DNA of 27,940 bases, taken from CAYXRS01 sp964636485 (GTDB taxonomy: Bacteria > Gemmatimonadota > Gemmatimonadetes > Gemmatimonadales > Gemmatimonadaceae). This document shows, piece by piece, positions 1-7,938 of the stretch (its first letter is position 1; every line of letters starts with the position of its first letter). Made by a program: the position numbers and the translations under genes. The notes beneath the pieces are model-generated. The model had not been told where the DNA came from and ran no database searches. It was given only the letters and a program-made list of their open reading frames with translations. The stretch spans positions 1 to 27,940 of the forward strand of contig CAZWSO010000016.1 of NCBI GenBank assembly GCA_964636485.1. Reading direction: 5' to 3'.

Positions 1-285
1 GCCGGCCAGCGCGGCGGTCGCGAGCAGGGTCAGCGGCAGCGTGGTGGACAGCGGCCTCCACGCGGCGGCTGATCCTGTAAATCCGGTAATGTGAAGGCGC
101 TGGCTCCAAGTGGGGCCGGCGTCTTCGTCATATCCGCCCCCCGGATTCCGCGCGTTGCCGGCCGCGCTCGAGCAGCTATCTTGCCGCTTGGCTTGTCGGG
201 CGCGGAACGGCCCCTCATTTTCACGATCATAGGTCGTCTTGCCTGGTAAGCACCATTCTCTCCCGAGCGAGTACCACAATTCCGC

Positions 286-1107
286 ATGCGCGGTGAGTTT
301 CTGGATCTGGACGGTGCTCGCGTCTACTACTACGCGGCAGGAAACCGGGGTGCAGGCGAGCCGGTGATATTCCTGCACGGCTTCCCTACATCGTCACATC
401 TCTGGCGCGAGGTGGTTCCGCTGGTGCCGGATGGTCACCGGGTAGTGGTGATGGACCTGCTCGGCTACGGGCGCAGCGATCGCCCCCTGGGCCGCGACCT
501 GAGCCTGAAGGGACACGGTGAAAGGGTGATCGCACTGATGGACGCGCTGCGTATCACCTATGCGTGCATCGTTGGCCACGACATCGGCGGGGGCATTGCC
601 CAATACCTCGCCATCAAGCACCCGACGCGCGTGGCCCGACTCTGTCTCGTCGACTCGGTGGCCTTTGATGACTGGCCTGCCCGTGAGGTGAAGATGGCCA
701 AGGCGACGCTGCCGCTCACCCGTTACCTGCCGCCCACCTGGATCCTCTCGATTCTGCGCACCGATCTCCATCGTGGCTACGTGGAGTCGGAGCGAGGTCA
801 GCAGTCGGTGGAGCTGTATGTCCGCAACTTCGCTACACCGGAAGGTCGTGACGTGCTGCTGGAGCACATTCTCGCCCTCGACCCACTGGAAACGAGCGCG
901 CTAGCGGCCCGCCTCAAGGACATCGTCGCGCCGACCGCCATCATCTGGGGTGCGCACGACCCCTTCCTCTCCGTCTCGACCGGCCGGCGCCTTCAGGAGT
1001 CCATCCCCGGTGCCACGCTCGAGATCCTCCCCGATGCGCGGCACTTCCTGCCAGAGGAGTCGCCGGAAACGGTTGGCAGCGTGCTGGCTGAGTGGCTCGG
1101 ACGGTAG
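286..1107 (+). CDS. Alpha/beta-fold hydrolase with Asp nucleophile
   Basis: A 273-residue cytoplasmic alpha/beta hydrolase with no signal peptide. The oxyanion-region motif HGFPTSS lies at residues 31-37. The nucleophile elbow is GHDIGG at 97-102, so the nucleophile is Asp99 rather than Ser. The second acid is probably Asp225 (WGAHDPF) and the catalytic His is His253 (DARHF). An Asp nucleophile is the hallmark of the epoxide hydrolase, haloalkane dehalogenase and fluoroacetate dehalogenase branch of the family. However, the Trp that normally follows the Asp in those enzymes (HDW) is Ile here, and the Asn of dehalogenase HGN motifs is Phe. The substrate therefore cannot be named; epoxide hydrolase-like is the best guess. 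Length is normal for the family. No convincing Shine-Dalgarno precedes the ATG. A TTGCCG/TATCTT pair with a 16-base gap lies at 155-182. The stop is only 16 bases from the stop of the convergent neighbour. Confidence 0.85.
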   Translation: MRGEFLDLDGARVYYYAAGNRGAGEPVIFLHGFPTSSHLWREVVPLVPDGHRVVVMDLLGYGRSDRPLGRDLSLKGHGERVIALMDALRITYACIVGHDIGGGIAQYLAIKHPTRVARLCLVDSVAFDDWPAREVKMAKATLPLTRYLPPTWILSILRTDLHRGYVESERGQQSVELYVRNFATPEGRDVLLEHILALDPLETSALAARLKDIVAPTAIIWGAHDPFLSVSTGRRLQESIPGATLEILPDARHFLPEESPETVGSVLAEWLGR

Positions 1108-1123
1108 AAGCCGGCCTCCCTCA

Positions 1124-2314
1124 TTACCGTTCGAGCGCTCCGATGTTGTACACGCTCCGGGGATTCCAGAGGATCCAGTCCATCACGCCGTTATCATATC
1201 CAGCGCGAATCTGTGCGCGGACTTCGGCCGGCCCATAGCGTGGCGCGCCCAGCGTGAAGTCCTGATACCAGGGGATCAGACGGCCGGGGTTGGCAACGCC
1301 GGCGTTGCGGCGCCGGGCATCCTTGAGTGCGCGGTCGATCACGGCGTACGGATTAGCGTTGGGATTGGCAATGCCGTAGCTGCCCCGCGCGTAGTGCGAG
1401 GGGTAAGTCATCGGCAGAATCGCGTCAGCGGCGTCGGCGAACTGCTCCCAGCGTTGGCCGATTCCCATGTCCGTCGTGTCGGACGTGGTCAGCCCGAAGA
1501 CGTCGATCGTGAAGGGCGCACCGAGATGGCGCAGCCAGTCGCGCGTACGCAGCAGCTGCTCACGGATGACGAAGGCACGTTCGCGGCCCTGCGCGAGCGG
1601 GAAGATCGCCTCGCGAATGAGTCTCCGCTCGTCGGGGAAGCGAACATAATCGAGCTGGATCTCGCTGAAGCCGAGCTCCACGGCCTCACAGGCAATGTCG
1701 GCGGCGTAGCGCCAGACGTCGGTGTGATGCGGATCGAGCCACGGCTTGCCGTTTCTGTCGAGCCACGGACGCGACGGATCGTCGCGGCGGCGGATGGCCC
1801 AGTCCGGACGCGCCTCCGCCAGCAATGGGTCCTTCACGACCACGATCCGGGCAATCGGGTAGATTCCATGTGCGCGCATCGTGTCCAGCACGGCACGCAT
1901 CCGCCGGTGGTTCATTGGCTGCGTTGTGTCCGCGCCGATCTCGCGCGCAAGCGGCACACCCGACCGGTATAGCAGCAGGCCGCGGTCGTCCTTGACATCG
2001 ATCACCAGCGCGTTGACCTCGGTGTCACGCGCGACGCGAAGGAGCTCCCACATCCGCCCGCCGACCGCCGCCCAGCGGTTGACATAGAGCCCGCGCAGCG
2101 GCCTGGGCGTTGGCACGAGTACCGCCGCCGGACGGAGGAGCGAGTCTGCCGTTGCCGTCGAGTCCGCCAGCGCGTTGCAGAACGCCGGTGCTGGCGTGGT
2201 GGGCGGTAGCGCCTCTGGCGTCGGGGGCGCTGGGCCGAGGGCCGGCTGCTGCTGGGCGTGAAGCGGCTGCGCCAGTGCGCAGGTGATCAGGAGATGGAAG
2301 AAGCGGCTGGGCAT
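1124..2314 (-). CDS. Secreted putative glycoside hydrolase (PF13200/DUF4015 type)
   Basis: A 396-residue exported protein. Residues 1-20 form a signal peptide ending LHAQ, followed by a Pro/Ala-rich linker to about residue 70. A TIM-barrel domain then runs from LRGLYVNRW (about 74) to the C terminus. Features typical of the DUF4015 putative glycosyl hydrolase family are visible: the ALVIDVKDD strand, HGIYPIARIVVVKD, the acidic strand EIQLDYVRFPDE, ILPMTYPSHY and PWYQDFT. Family enzymes are thought to act on polysaccharide, but no substrate is established by the sequence. The Asp and Glu of the DYVRFPDE strand are plausible active-site residues (inference). The ATG lacks a clear ribosome binding site, but the signal peptide fixes the start well. 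It is divergently oriented from the DUF885 gene and convergent with the alpha/beta hydrolase. Confidence 0.85.
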   Translation of the reverse strand: MPSRFFHLLITCALAQPLHAQQQPALGPAPPTPEALPPTTPAPAFCNALADSTATADSLLRPAAVLVPTPRPLRGLYVNRWAAVGGRMWELLRVARDTEVNALVIDVKDDRGLLLYRSGVPLAREIGADTTQPMNHRRMRAVLDTMRAHGIYPIARIVVVKDPLLAEARPDWAIRRRDDPSRPWLDRNGKPWLDPHHTDVWRYAADIACEAVELGFSEIQLDYVRFPDERRLIREAIFPLAQGRERAFVIREQLLRTRDWLRHLGAPFTIDVFGLTTSDTTDMGIGQRWEQFADAADAILPMTYPSHYARGSYGIANPNANPYAVIDRALKDARRRNAGVANPGRLIPWYQDFTLGAPRYGPAEVRAQIRAGYDNGVMDWILWNPRSVYNIGALER

Positions 2315-2504
2315 GGAGGGTCGGCGGAGGTGAGCAGAAATATACTAACAGGGTTCGGTATGCGGATTCGGGATTTCGCGCTGGCTCCACCGGCTGCCAT
2401 GAACGTAGTCCGAGGACAAGTGAGCTTCGGGCATTCCGCCGAAGCCCAATGATTCCGCCCTCGCGTGCCGTCCGCTACCTTCGCCAGACGTTACCACAGG
2501 AGAG

Positions 2505-4337
2505 ATGATGCGACGACTACTGCTTGTGCTCGCACCGTTGGCCATTGCCACCGCCCCCGCCATCGACGCGCAGGCGGCGCCTGCCGATACAGCGTTTGCG
2601 CGGCGCTTTGCCGACGTCACCGGCGCACGAGGCAGCGTTGCGGATTCGGTGCGGCTTCACCGGCTGTTCCTCACACACTGGGACTACACTATGCACCAGT
2701 TCCCGGAGTTCGCCACGTACGTGGGCTACCCGGGACAGGACCACCGTCTCACCGACGTTTCGTTCGCCGCCATCGAGCGCCGTAAACGCGAGCTGGAGCT
2801 GCCGCTGCGCGCCATCCGGTCAATCGACCGGCGCCAGCTCTCCGCCGCCGACCAGCTCAACTACGATCTCTTCCTGCGCTCTCTGGAGGAGGCTCAGCGG
2901 GGACAGCGGTTCCCCAGCGAGCTGATGCCGATCACGCAGCTTGGCGGCGTGCAGCAGAACATGGCGCAGCTCTTCTCGGTCATGCGTGCTGGTACGCCCG
3001 CCGAGTTGGAGAATGTGCTCGCGCGGCTCCGCCAGCTGCCGCACCGGATCGACCAGACGATCGCTCTGCTCGACAGCGGCGCGACGGTGGGCGTCACTCC
3101 TCCGCGGATCACGCTCCGCGACGTCCCCGATCAGATTCGCGCGCAGATCAGGGAGGACCCGCTTCAGAGCCCGCTGCTCCGCCCCTTCGCGGAGATGCCC
3201 GAAACGATTGCAGAGGCGGATCGGCGGCGGCTGCGCGATGAAGCCGTACGCCTGTATTCGAGTGAGGTTCGCCCCGCCTTCGAGCGACTGCATCGCTTCT
3301 TTGCCGAATCGTACCTCCCACGTACCCGGCAAACGCTCGCTGCCGGGGCGCTCCCTGACGGCGAGGCGTGGTACGCCTTCAATGCGCGCTCCTTCACGAC
3401 CACCGAACTGACGCCGCACGAGATTCACCAGCTCGGCGAGCGCGAGGTGCGGAGAATCCGCGCCGAGATGGACTCTGTGATTCGCGCTTCCGGCTTTACG
3501 GGGACGTTCGAGCAGTTCCTGGAGTTTCTGCGCACCGATCCGCGGTTCTACCACACCGATACGACCGCCTTCCTGCGCGAGTACCGCGACATCGCCAAGC
3601 GCATCGACCCGGAGCTCATCCGGTTGTTTGGACATCTCCCGCGGCTGCCGTACGGAGTGCGCGCCGTACCCGCTTACGCCGAGCGCTCGCAGACCACCGC
3701 CTATTACATGCCCGGGTCGACAGAGGCGGGGCGTCCGGGCTGGTTCTATGCCAACACGTACGATCTCGCCTCCCGCCCCCGCTGGGAGATGGAGGCGCTA
3801 ACTGTACACGAGGCGATGCCTGGCCACCATCTGCAGATCGCGATCGCGCAGGAGCTCGAGAACGTGCCGGAATTCCGGCGTCATGGCGGTATCACCGCAT
3901 TTGTGGAAGGGTGGGGCCTCTACTCGGAGAGCCTCGGTAACGAGCTTGGCCTCTACCGCGATCCCTACTCGAAGTTCGGCCAGCTCACCTACGAGATGTG
4001 GCGTGCGATACGTCTGGTGGTGGATACAGGCATCCACGCCTTCGGCTGGACGCGCGCGCAGGCGATCCGGTTCTTCCTGGAGAACAGCGGGAAGACGGAG
4101 CACGACGTCACTGTCGAAGTGGATCGATACATCTCCTGGCCGGGGCAGGCGCTCGCCTACAAGATCGGCGAGCTCAAGATCAAGGAGCTCCGATCGCACG
4201 CGCGTGAGCAGCTCGGGCCGGCCTTCGACATCCGCGCCTTCCACGATGTCGTACTCGGCGCCGGCTCGCTCCCCCTCGAGGTGCTCGATACACGCGTTCG
4301 TGGATGGGTGGAAGAACGCCGAAGGCGGGTGGAGTAA
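2505..4337 (+). CDS. Secreted DUF885 family protein (metallopeptidase-like)
   Basis: A 610-residue exported protein of the DUF885 family. The signal peptide occupies about residues 1-23 (hydrophobic LLLVLAPLAIATA, then a cleavage region near DAQA). The signature zinc-type motif HEAMPGHH is at 435-442, and the second conserved block EGWGLYSE begins at Glu468. His435, His442 and a downstream acidic residue could bind metal with Glu436 as base, as in HExxH-type peptidases; this comes from family knowledge and is not proven here. Length matches the family. The purine-rich stretch AGGAGAG abuts the first ATG at 2505, so the second ATG at 2508, four bases downstream of AGGAG, may be the real start. 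A probable role is periplasmic or extracellular peptide degradation. The gene ends 18 bases from the stop of a convergent M14 carboxypeptidase, so two secreted peptidases lie side by side but are not co-transcribed. Confidence 0.88.
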   Translation: MMRRLLLVLAPLAIATAPAIDAQAAPADTAFARRFADVTGARGSVADSVRLHRLFLTHWDYTMHQFPEFATYVGYPGQDHRLTDVSFAAIERRKRELELPLRAIRSIDRRQLSAADQLNYDLFLRSLEEAQRGQRFPSELMPITQLGGVQQNMAQLFSVMRAGTPAELENVLARLRQLPHRIDQTIALLDSGATVGVTPPRITLRDVPDQIRAQIREDPLQSPLLRPFAEMPETIAEADRRRLRDEAVRLYSSEVRPAFERLHRFFAESYLPRTRQTLAAGALPDGEAWYAFNARSFTTTELTPHEIHQLGEREVRRIRAEMDSVIRASGFTGTFEQFLEFLRTDPRFYHTDTTAFLREYRDIAKRIDPELIRLFGHLPRLPYGVRAVPAYAERSQTTAYYMPGSTEAGRPGWFYANTYDLASRPRWEMEALTVHEAMPGHHLQIAIAQELENVPEFRRHGGITAFVEGWGLYSESLGNELGLYRDPYSKFGQLTYEMWRAIRLVVDTGIHAFGWTRAQAIRFFLENSGKTEHDVTVEVDRYISWPGQALAYKIGELKIKELRSHAREQLGPAFDIRAFHDVVLGAGSLPLEVLDTRVRGWVEERRRRVE

Positions 4338-4355
4338 CGGCGAACTCCAACACTC

Positions 4356-6692
4356 TCACCTCATCGCCCCCCACATAAGTCCGTACGTCCCGACACTCTG
4401 CGCACGGTATTGGGGGCGAAAGCCGAAGAGCACCACGCGGCCGCGCCCGTGGCGCGATTCCACGAGGGCGGCCCTTCCTGCCAGGCGGGAACCACCGAGA
4501 AGCCATCCGGAAAGGAGCGGATCGCCCTGCACCGGATAGCTGGCCACAGCTGTCGCCCGTGCCGGATCCGTGATCTCGAAGGCGGGGCCCCCCTCGAACC
4601 AGACTGCCGGCTCCATACCCATGTCGCGCGCGATCGGATGGGCGCGGCGCAGCTCGACACGAAGGAGCGAGCCGGGCCCGTAAAAGTCGCTGGCCCCCAC
4701 CCCCTCCAGGGCGTCACGGACGGGAAGATCGAGAATGGAGATCGCGTACAGACTCGCACGATTGAAGGCGACGAGCGTTCCACCAGCCTCGACAAACTGC
4801 CGCAGCATCCCCGCCCCCTCTTCGGCAATACCGCCGCGCAGCGAGTCGGGGTACGCTCCCGATACGCCGTCAGCGAGCAGACGGGGCGACTGGTCGGGAA
4901 GCACGAGCACATCGAAGCGACGATTCAGCGCGCCGGCACGGATGTCCCGATCACCCACGCTGGTGAAGGGAACGCGGTACTGCTCGAACACCCAGCGGGT
5001 CCAGCCCTCGTCCATGGATGGTGAATTGCTGCGATAGATGGCGATGCGCCGTGCGGTGCTGCCGCTCAGTCCCGCAGCGGTGAATCGCGGCTCCGGCAGC
5101 ATCGCCATGGGCGCGCTCACGGGGAGCGCGACCGAATCCTGAAGCGCGGTTACACCGCGCACACCCATGAGAAGTGGGAGGGTGTGCGCCGTCACATCAT
5201 AGGGGCGCCTGGGCGGTCCGCCGGGATATTCGCGCCGGTCAGGATAGACCTGTCGCTCGAGCAGCGCCTTGGCGAAGGCACCGTACGGCTGCGCGGTGTA
5301 GATGACGTAGCTCCCGGTGGGCACCCGCACTGGCGCCACCGGCGGTGACACCGCCAGCGATACCGGCACCGTGGTGCGGCGCACCTCGACCTGGCCGCGC
5401 TGCAGTATGCGAATCATGGCAGTGAGCGCCGCCGCGTCACGCTGTGCGGCGGGGATCACGAAGGCAACGGGCCAGTTTTCGCGGCCGACGGCGCCTCGCC
5501 CCGCCACTGCGCGCTCCTGCACGCGGGAGAAGTTACGCAGCCAGGTGGAACGATTGCGCGCTGCTTCGGCGAGGAGTGCCCAGCTCGAGCCCGTCTGATA
5601 ATCGATGATGTCTGCCAGCGCCCACCGCCCACCTGGCCACGGCTGTACGAAGTTCCACGTCGCTTCGCGTGGGTCGTAACCACGGGCCGACCGCAGCGAG
5701 TCGGATGGGATCTCGATCGGCGTCGCCATCCGCGCGCTTGCCGTTTCGGTGAGGATCCGGATTCCGCCGTGGTAGTGCTGGTAGGAGCGCGCCGGCGTCC
5801 AGGCATCATACGAGGCATTCACCGCGATGCCCGTTTTCCCTTCGGCCGTCAGCCGCCACGCCATCGACATTCCCATCGCGTTGACGCCGGCCACGATCAG
5901 CGGATCCACATTCGGCTCGATGGGATCCATGTAGGGAGGGATGAAGAGGCGGGAACCAAACGACTGCTGCTGGTGAATGTCGTTCACGATCTGTGGCTTC
6001 CACACATTGTGCAGCGAATCGATCGTCAGCCGCGTTTCCACCTGCGTGAACGCGTACCAGTCACGGTTGTTGTCGTGTCCGGTGTACTTGTGATAGAGCA
6101 CCGGCGGCCCGCTCCCCTCCCATGGCATACCGAGAGTGGACGCATACCACTGCGTCACAATGTCGACTCCGTCGGGGTTGAGCGACGGAACGAGGATCGT
6201 TATCGCGTTCGCCCGAATGGAGCGCGCTTCTGGGTCCTCGCTCGTCACGAGTCGGTGCGCCAGCACCATCGGCGTGAGGATCGCTCCCACCTCGGTAGAA
6301 TGGATGCTCGAGGTGACGAGCACGACCACTCTACCCTCCTCGGAAAGCCGAGCGCGCTCCGCGGGATTCGTGCGCCGCGGGTCGGCCAGCCGCTGCTGGA
6401 TGTCACGATAGCGCGGCAGGTGCGCAAGCACCGCTGAATCCGCGATGAACGCGGCGATGAACGGCCGCCCCATGGTCGTCCTGCCCAGCGTGCGAAGCTG
6501 GATGCGGGGGCTCGACTGATCGAGCGTGACAAAGTAGCCCCGCACCTGCGACCATGACGGCAGTCGGCGGTCCGTGCCGGGCTCAAAGCCGAGATGCTCG
6601 GCAGGCGTCGGCACATTTCCGGTGCGCTGTGCGGGCGCCGCAAAGGGATAGGTGACAATCATTGCGGCGAAGACGGTCGTCAGCAGACGCAT
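4356..6692 (-). CDS. Secreted M14 family zinc carboxypeptidase
   Basis: A 778-residue exported metallopeptidase. I place the start at the ATG at 6692, not the upstream in-frame ATG at 6740. The 6692 start is preceded by GGAGCGAGG at good spacing and begins directly with a signal peptide (MRLLTTVFAAMIVTYPF, cleavage near APAQ). The M14 zinc ligands are visible: HSTE gives His131 and Glu134, and DIHQQ gives His240. Other family signatures are SLNPDG (170-175) and HDNNRDW (206-212), with a likely catalytic Glu in ILTETAS. The roughly 400-residue C-terminal part after the peptidase domain is large. It contains LPDQSPR and GGTLVAFNRAS segments that resemble the glutamine-amidotransferase-like tail seen in many large secreted M14 proteins of soil bacteria. 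It probably trims peptides outside the cytoplasm. It is convergent with DUF885 and divergent from the SDR gene. Confidence 0.88.
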   Translation of the reverse strand: MRLLTTVFAAMIVTYPFAAPAQRTGNVPTPAEHLGFEPGTDRRLPSWSQVRGYFVTLDQSSPRIQLRTLGRTTMGRPFIAAFIADSAVLAHLPRYRDIQQRLADPRRTNPAERARLSEEGRVVVLVTSSIHSTEVGAILTPMVLAHRLVTSEDPEARSIRANAITILVPSLNPDGVDIVTQWYASTLGMPWEGSGPPVLYHKYTGHDNNRDWYAFTQVETRLTIDSLHNVWKPQIVNDIHQQQSFGSRLFIPPYMDPIEPNVDPLIVAGVNAMGMSMAWRLTAEGKTGIAVNASYDAWTPARSYQHYHGGIRILTETASARMATPIEIPSDSLRSARGYDPREATWNFVQPWPGGRWALADIIDYQTGSSWALLAEAARNRSTWLRNFSRVQERAVAGRGAVGRENWPVAFVIPAAQRDAAALTAMIRILQRGQVEVRRTTVPVSLAVSPPVAPVRVPTGSYVIYTAQPYGAFAKALLERQVYPDRREYPGGPPRRPYDVTAHTLPLLMGVRGVTALQDSVALPVSAPMAMLPEPRFTAAGLSGSTARRIAIYRSNSPSMDEGWTRWVFEQYRVPFTSVGDRDIRAGALNRRFDVLVLPDQSPRLLADGVSGAYPDSLRGGIAEEGAGMLRQFVEAGGTLVAFNRASLYAISILDLPVRDALEGVGASDFYGPGSLLRVELRRAHPIARDMGMEPAVWFEGGPAFEITDPARATAVASYPVQGDPLLSGWLLGGSRLAGRAALVESRHGRGRVVLFGFRPQYRAQSVGTYGLMWGAMR

Positions 6693-6959
6693 CAGAGCCT
6701 CGCTCCGAAGTGAGGGAAACGAAAGAATGCCTGCGTGCACCGCCGGTGTGGAAGTGGGCAGGCGTACCGGAGCTCCTGTCCGGTTATTTCAGGGGACGAC
6801 GCCGTGTGGCGGTGGCAGTACGGCAGCGGCGTGCGCCTGCCAGCGCACGGGTGATGCATTCCGTTGCAGCACGTGACGATACCCGCCGGTCACCGGTCCT
6901 ACCATAGCTACGGCCAGAGTTCGGGCCGGCTCCCACGCTACCCGCCCCCGGAGCATCAA

Positions 6960-7931
6960 GTGCGAGTGTTCGTGACTGGCGCCGCCAGCCCCCTGGGACG
7001 CATTCTGACGGATCGTCTCATGTCGCGCGGCGACGGAGTGATTGGTCAGGTGCGCCGCCGCGGCGGCGTGACCGCCCTCGAGAAGATGCGCGCCGTTCCG
7101 CTGCGCGCCGACCTGAACAATCCGCGCACGCTGGCCGAGGGAATGCAGGGCTGCGATGTGGTGTTCCACCTCGCGCGCTTCTTCGATTTCTGGTCCACCG
7201 ACAACGCCTACGAGCGCGTGAACTGCGTCGGTACCCGAAACGTAATGGCCGCGGCGATCAGCGCCGGCGTCAGTCGCGTCGTCGTCTGCTCCTCGGCAAT
7301 CACCATCGGTGAGCTGCCGGGGTCGCAGGGCGACGAGTTCACGCAGCACCGCGGGCACACGTTCACCGCGCTGGAGCGCTCCCTCCTCACGGCCGAACGC
7401 TTGGCCCTCTCGGGATGCGCCAAGGGGATCGAAGTGGTGGTTGTAAATCCCGGGCTCATACTAGCCACCGGGGACACCGGCTGGACCGGGCGGCTGCTCA
7501 CGCGTTTCCTGGCGCGCCGCAGCTGGTTCGCATTCGATGCTCCCATGGGCTGGGTGAGCGTGCAGGACGCGGCCAAAGGCCTCATGCTCGCCTGCGACCG
7601 CGGTGAGAGCGGGACACGCTACATCGTCAACGGCGCCACCATGTCGCCACGGGAGCTCCTCACCGTCGTTTCCAAGCTGGCTCGGCGCCCGGCACCTTTC
7701 GGCCTGCCCAATCAGGTAGCACGGCTCGGCGCTACGCTCTCCCGCCCCCTCGCCCTAAAAGGCATTCGTCCACCCGTCACCGCCGACGAGGCCCGCTTCG
7801 GCGCCATCGGATTCCGGGTGGATGGCTCTCACGCTCGCCACACGCTGGAGCTGGAGTACACACCGGTATCCAAATACCTGCCGCAGGTGGTCGACAGCTA
7901 CCAGTCGGCACTGGCGAGGTTTGGGAACTGA
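6960..7931 (+). CDS. NAD-dependent epimerase/dehydratase-like SDR, catalytic pair missing
   Basis: A 323-residue extended-SDR protein. The open frame runs back to 6864, but the fold starts at VRVFVTGAASPLG. A GTG at 6960 has GGAG six bases upstream (6950-6953), so I use it. The Rossmann strand and glycine motif read TGAASPLG, with Ser replacing the central Gly of GxxGxxG. The order of blocks (GCDVVFHLA, VNCVGTRNVM, VVCSSA, VVVVNPGLILATGD, WVSVQDAAKGLMLA, GTRYIVNG) matches hopanoid-associated sugar epimerase and dihydroflavonol reductase-like proteins. In place of the catalytic YxxSK block the sequence reads FTALERSLLTAER: aligned on the AER, both the Tyr and the Lys are Leu. It may therefore be non-catalytic, or act as an atypical NAD(P)-binding or sensory protein (inference). 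The stop lies 7 bases from that of the convergent TonB receptor gene. Confidence 0.85.
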   Translation: MRVFVTGAASPLGRILTDRLMSRGDGVIGQVRRRGGVTALEKMRAVPLRADLNNPRTLAEGMQGCDVVFHLARFFDFWSTDNAYERVNCVGTRNVMAAAISAGVSRVVVCSSAITIGELPGSQGDEFTQHRGHTFTALERSLLTAERLALSGCAKGIEVVVVNPGLILATGDTGWTGRLLTRFLARRSWFAFDAPMGWVSVQDAAKGLMLACDRGESGTRYIVNGATMSPRELLTVVSKLARRPAPFGLPNQVARLGATLSRPLALKGIRPPVTADEARFGAIGFRVDGSHARHTLELEYTPVSKYLPQVVDSYQSALARFGN

Positions 7932-7938
7932 GGTCGCT

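Noticed and set aside
1..140. Minus-strand frame running off the left edge that reads like a signal peptide (LPLTLLATAALAG).
   Set aside because: No ATG, GTG or TTG start exists in that frame. The nearby ATG at about 171 on the minus strand is in another frame that stops at 30. It could be the start of a real gene with an unusual start or a sequence error, but I cannot support it.
950..1972. Long plus-strand open frame overlapping the hydrolase and the glycosidase gene.
   Set aside because: It is antisense to a clear DUF4015 gene, Arg/Pro-rich and without domain signatures: a GC-rich shadow frame.
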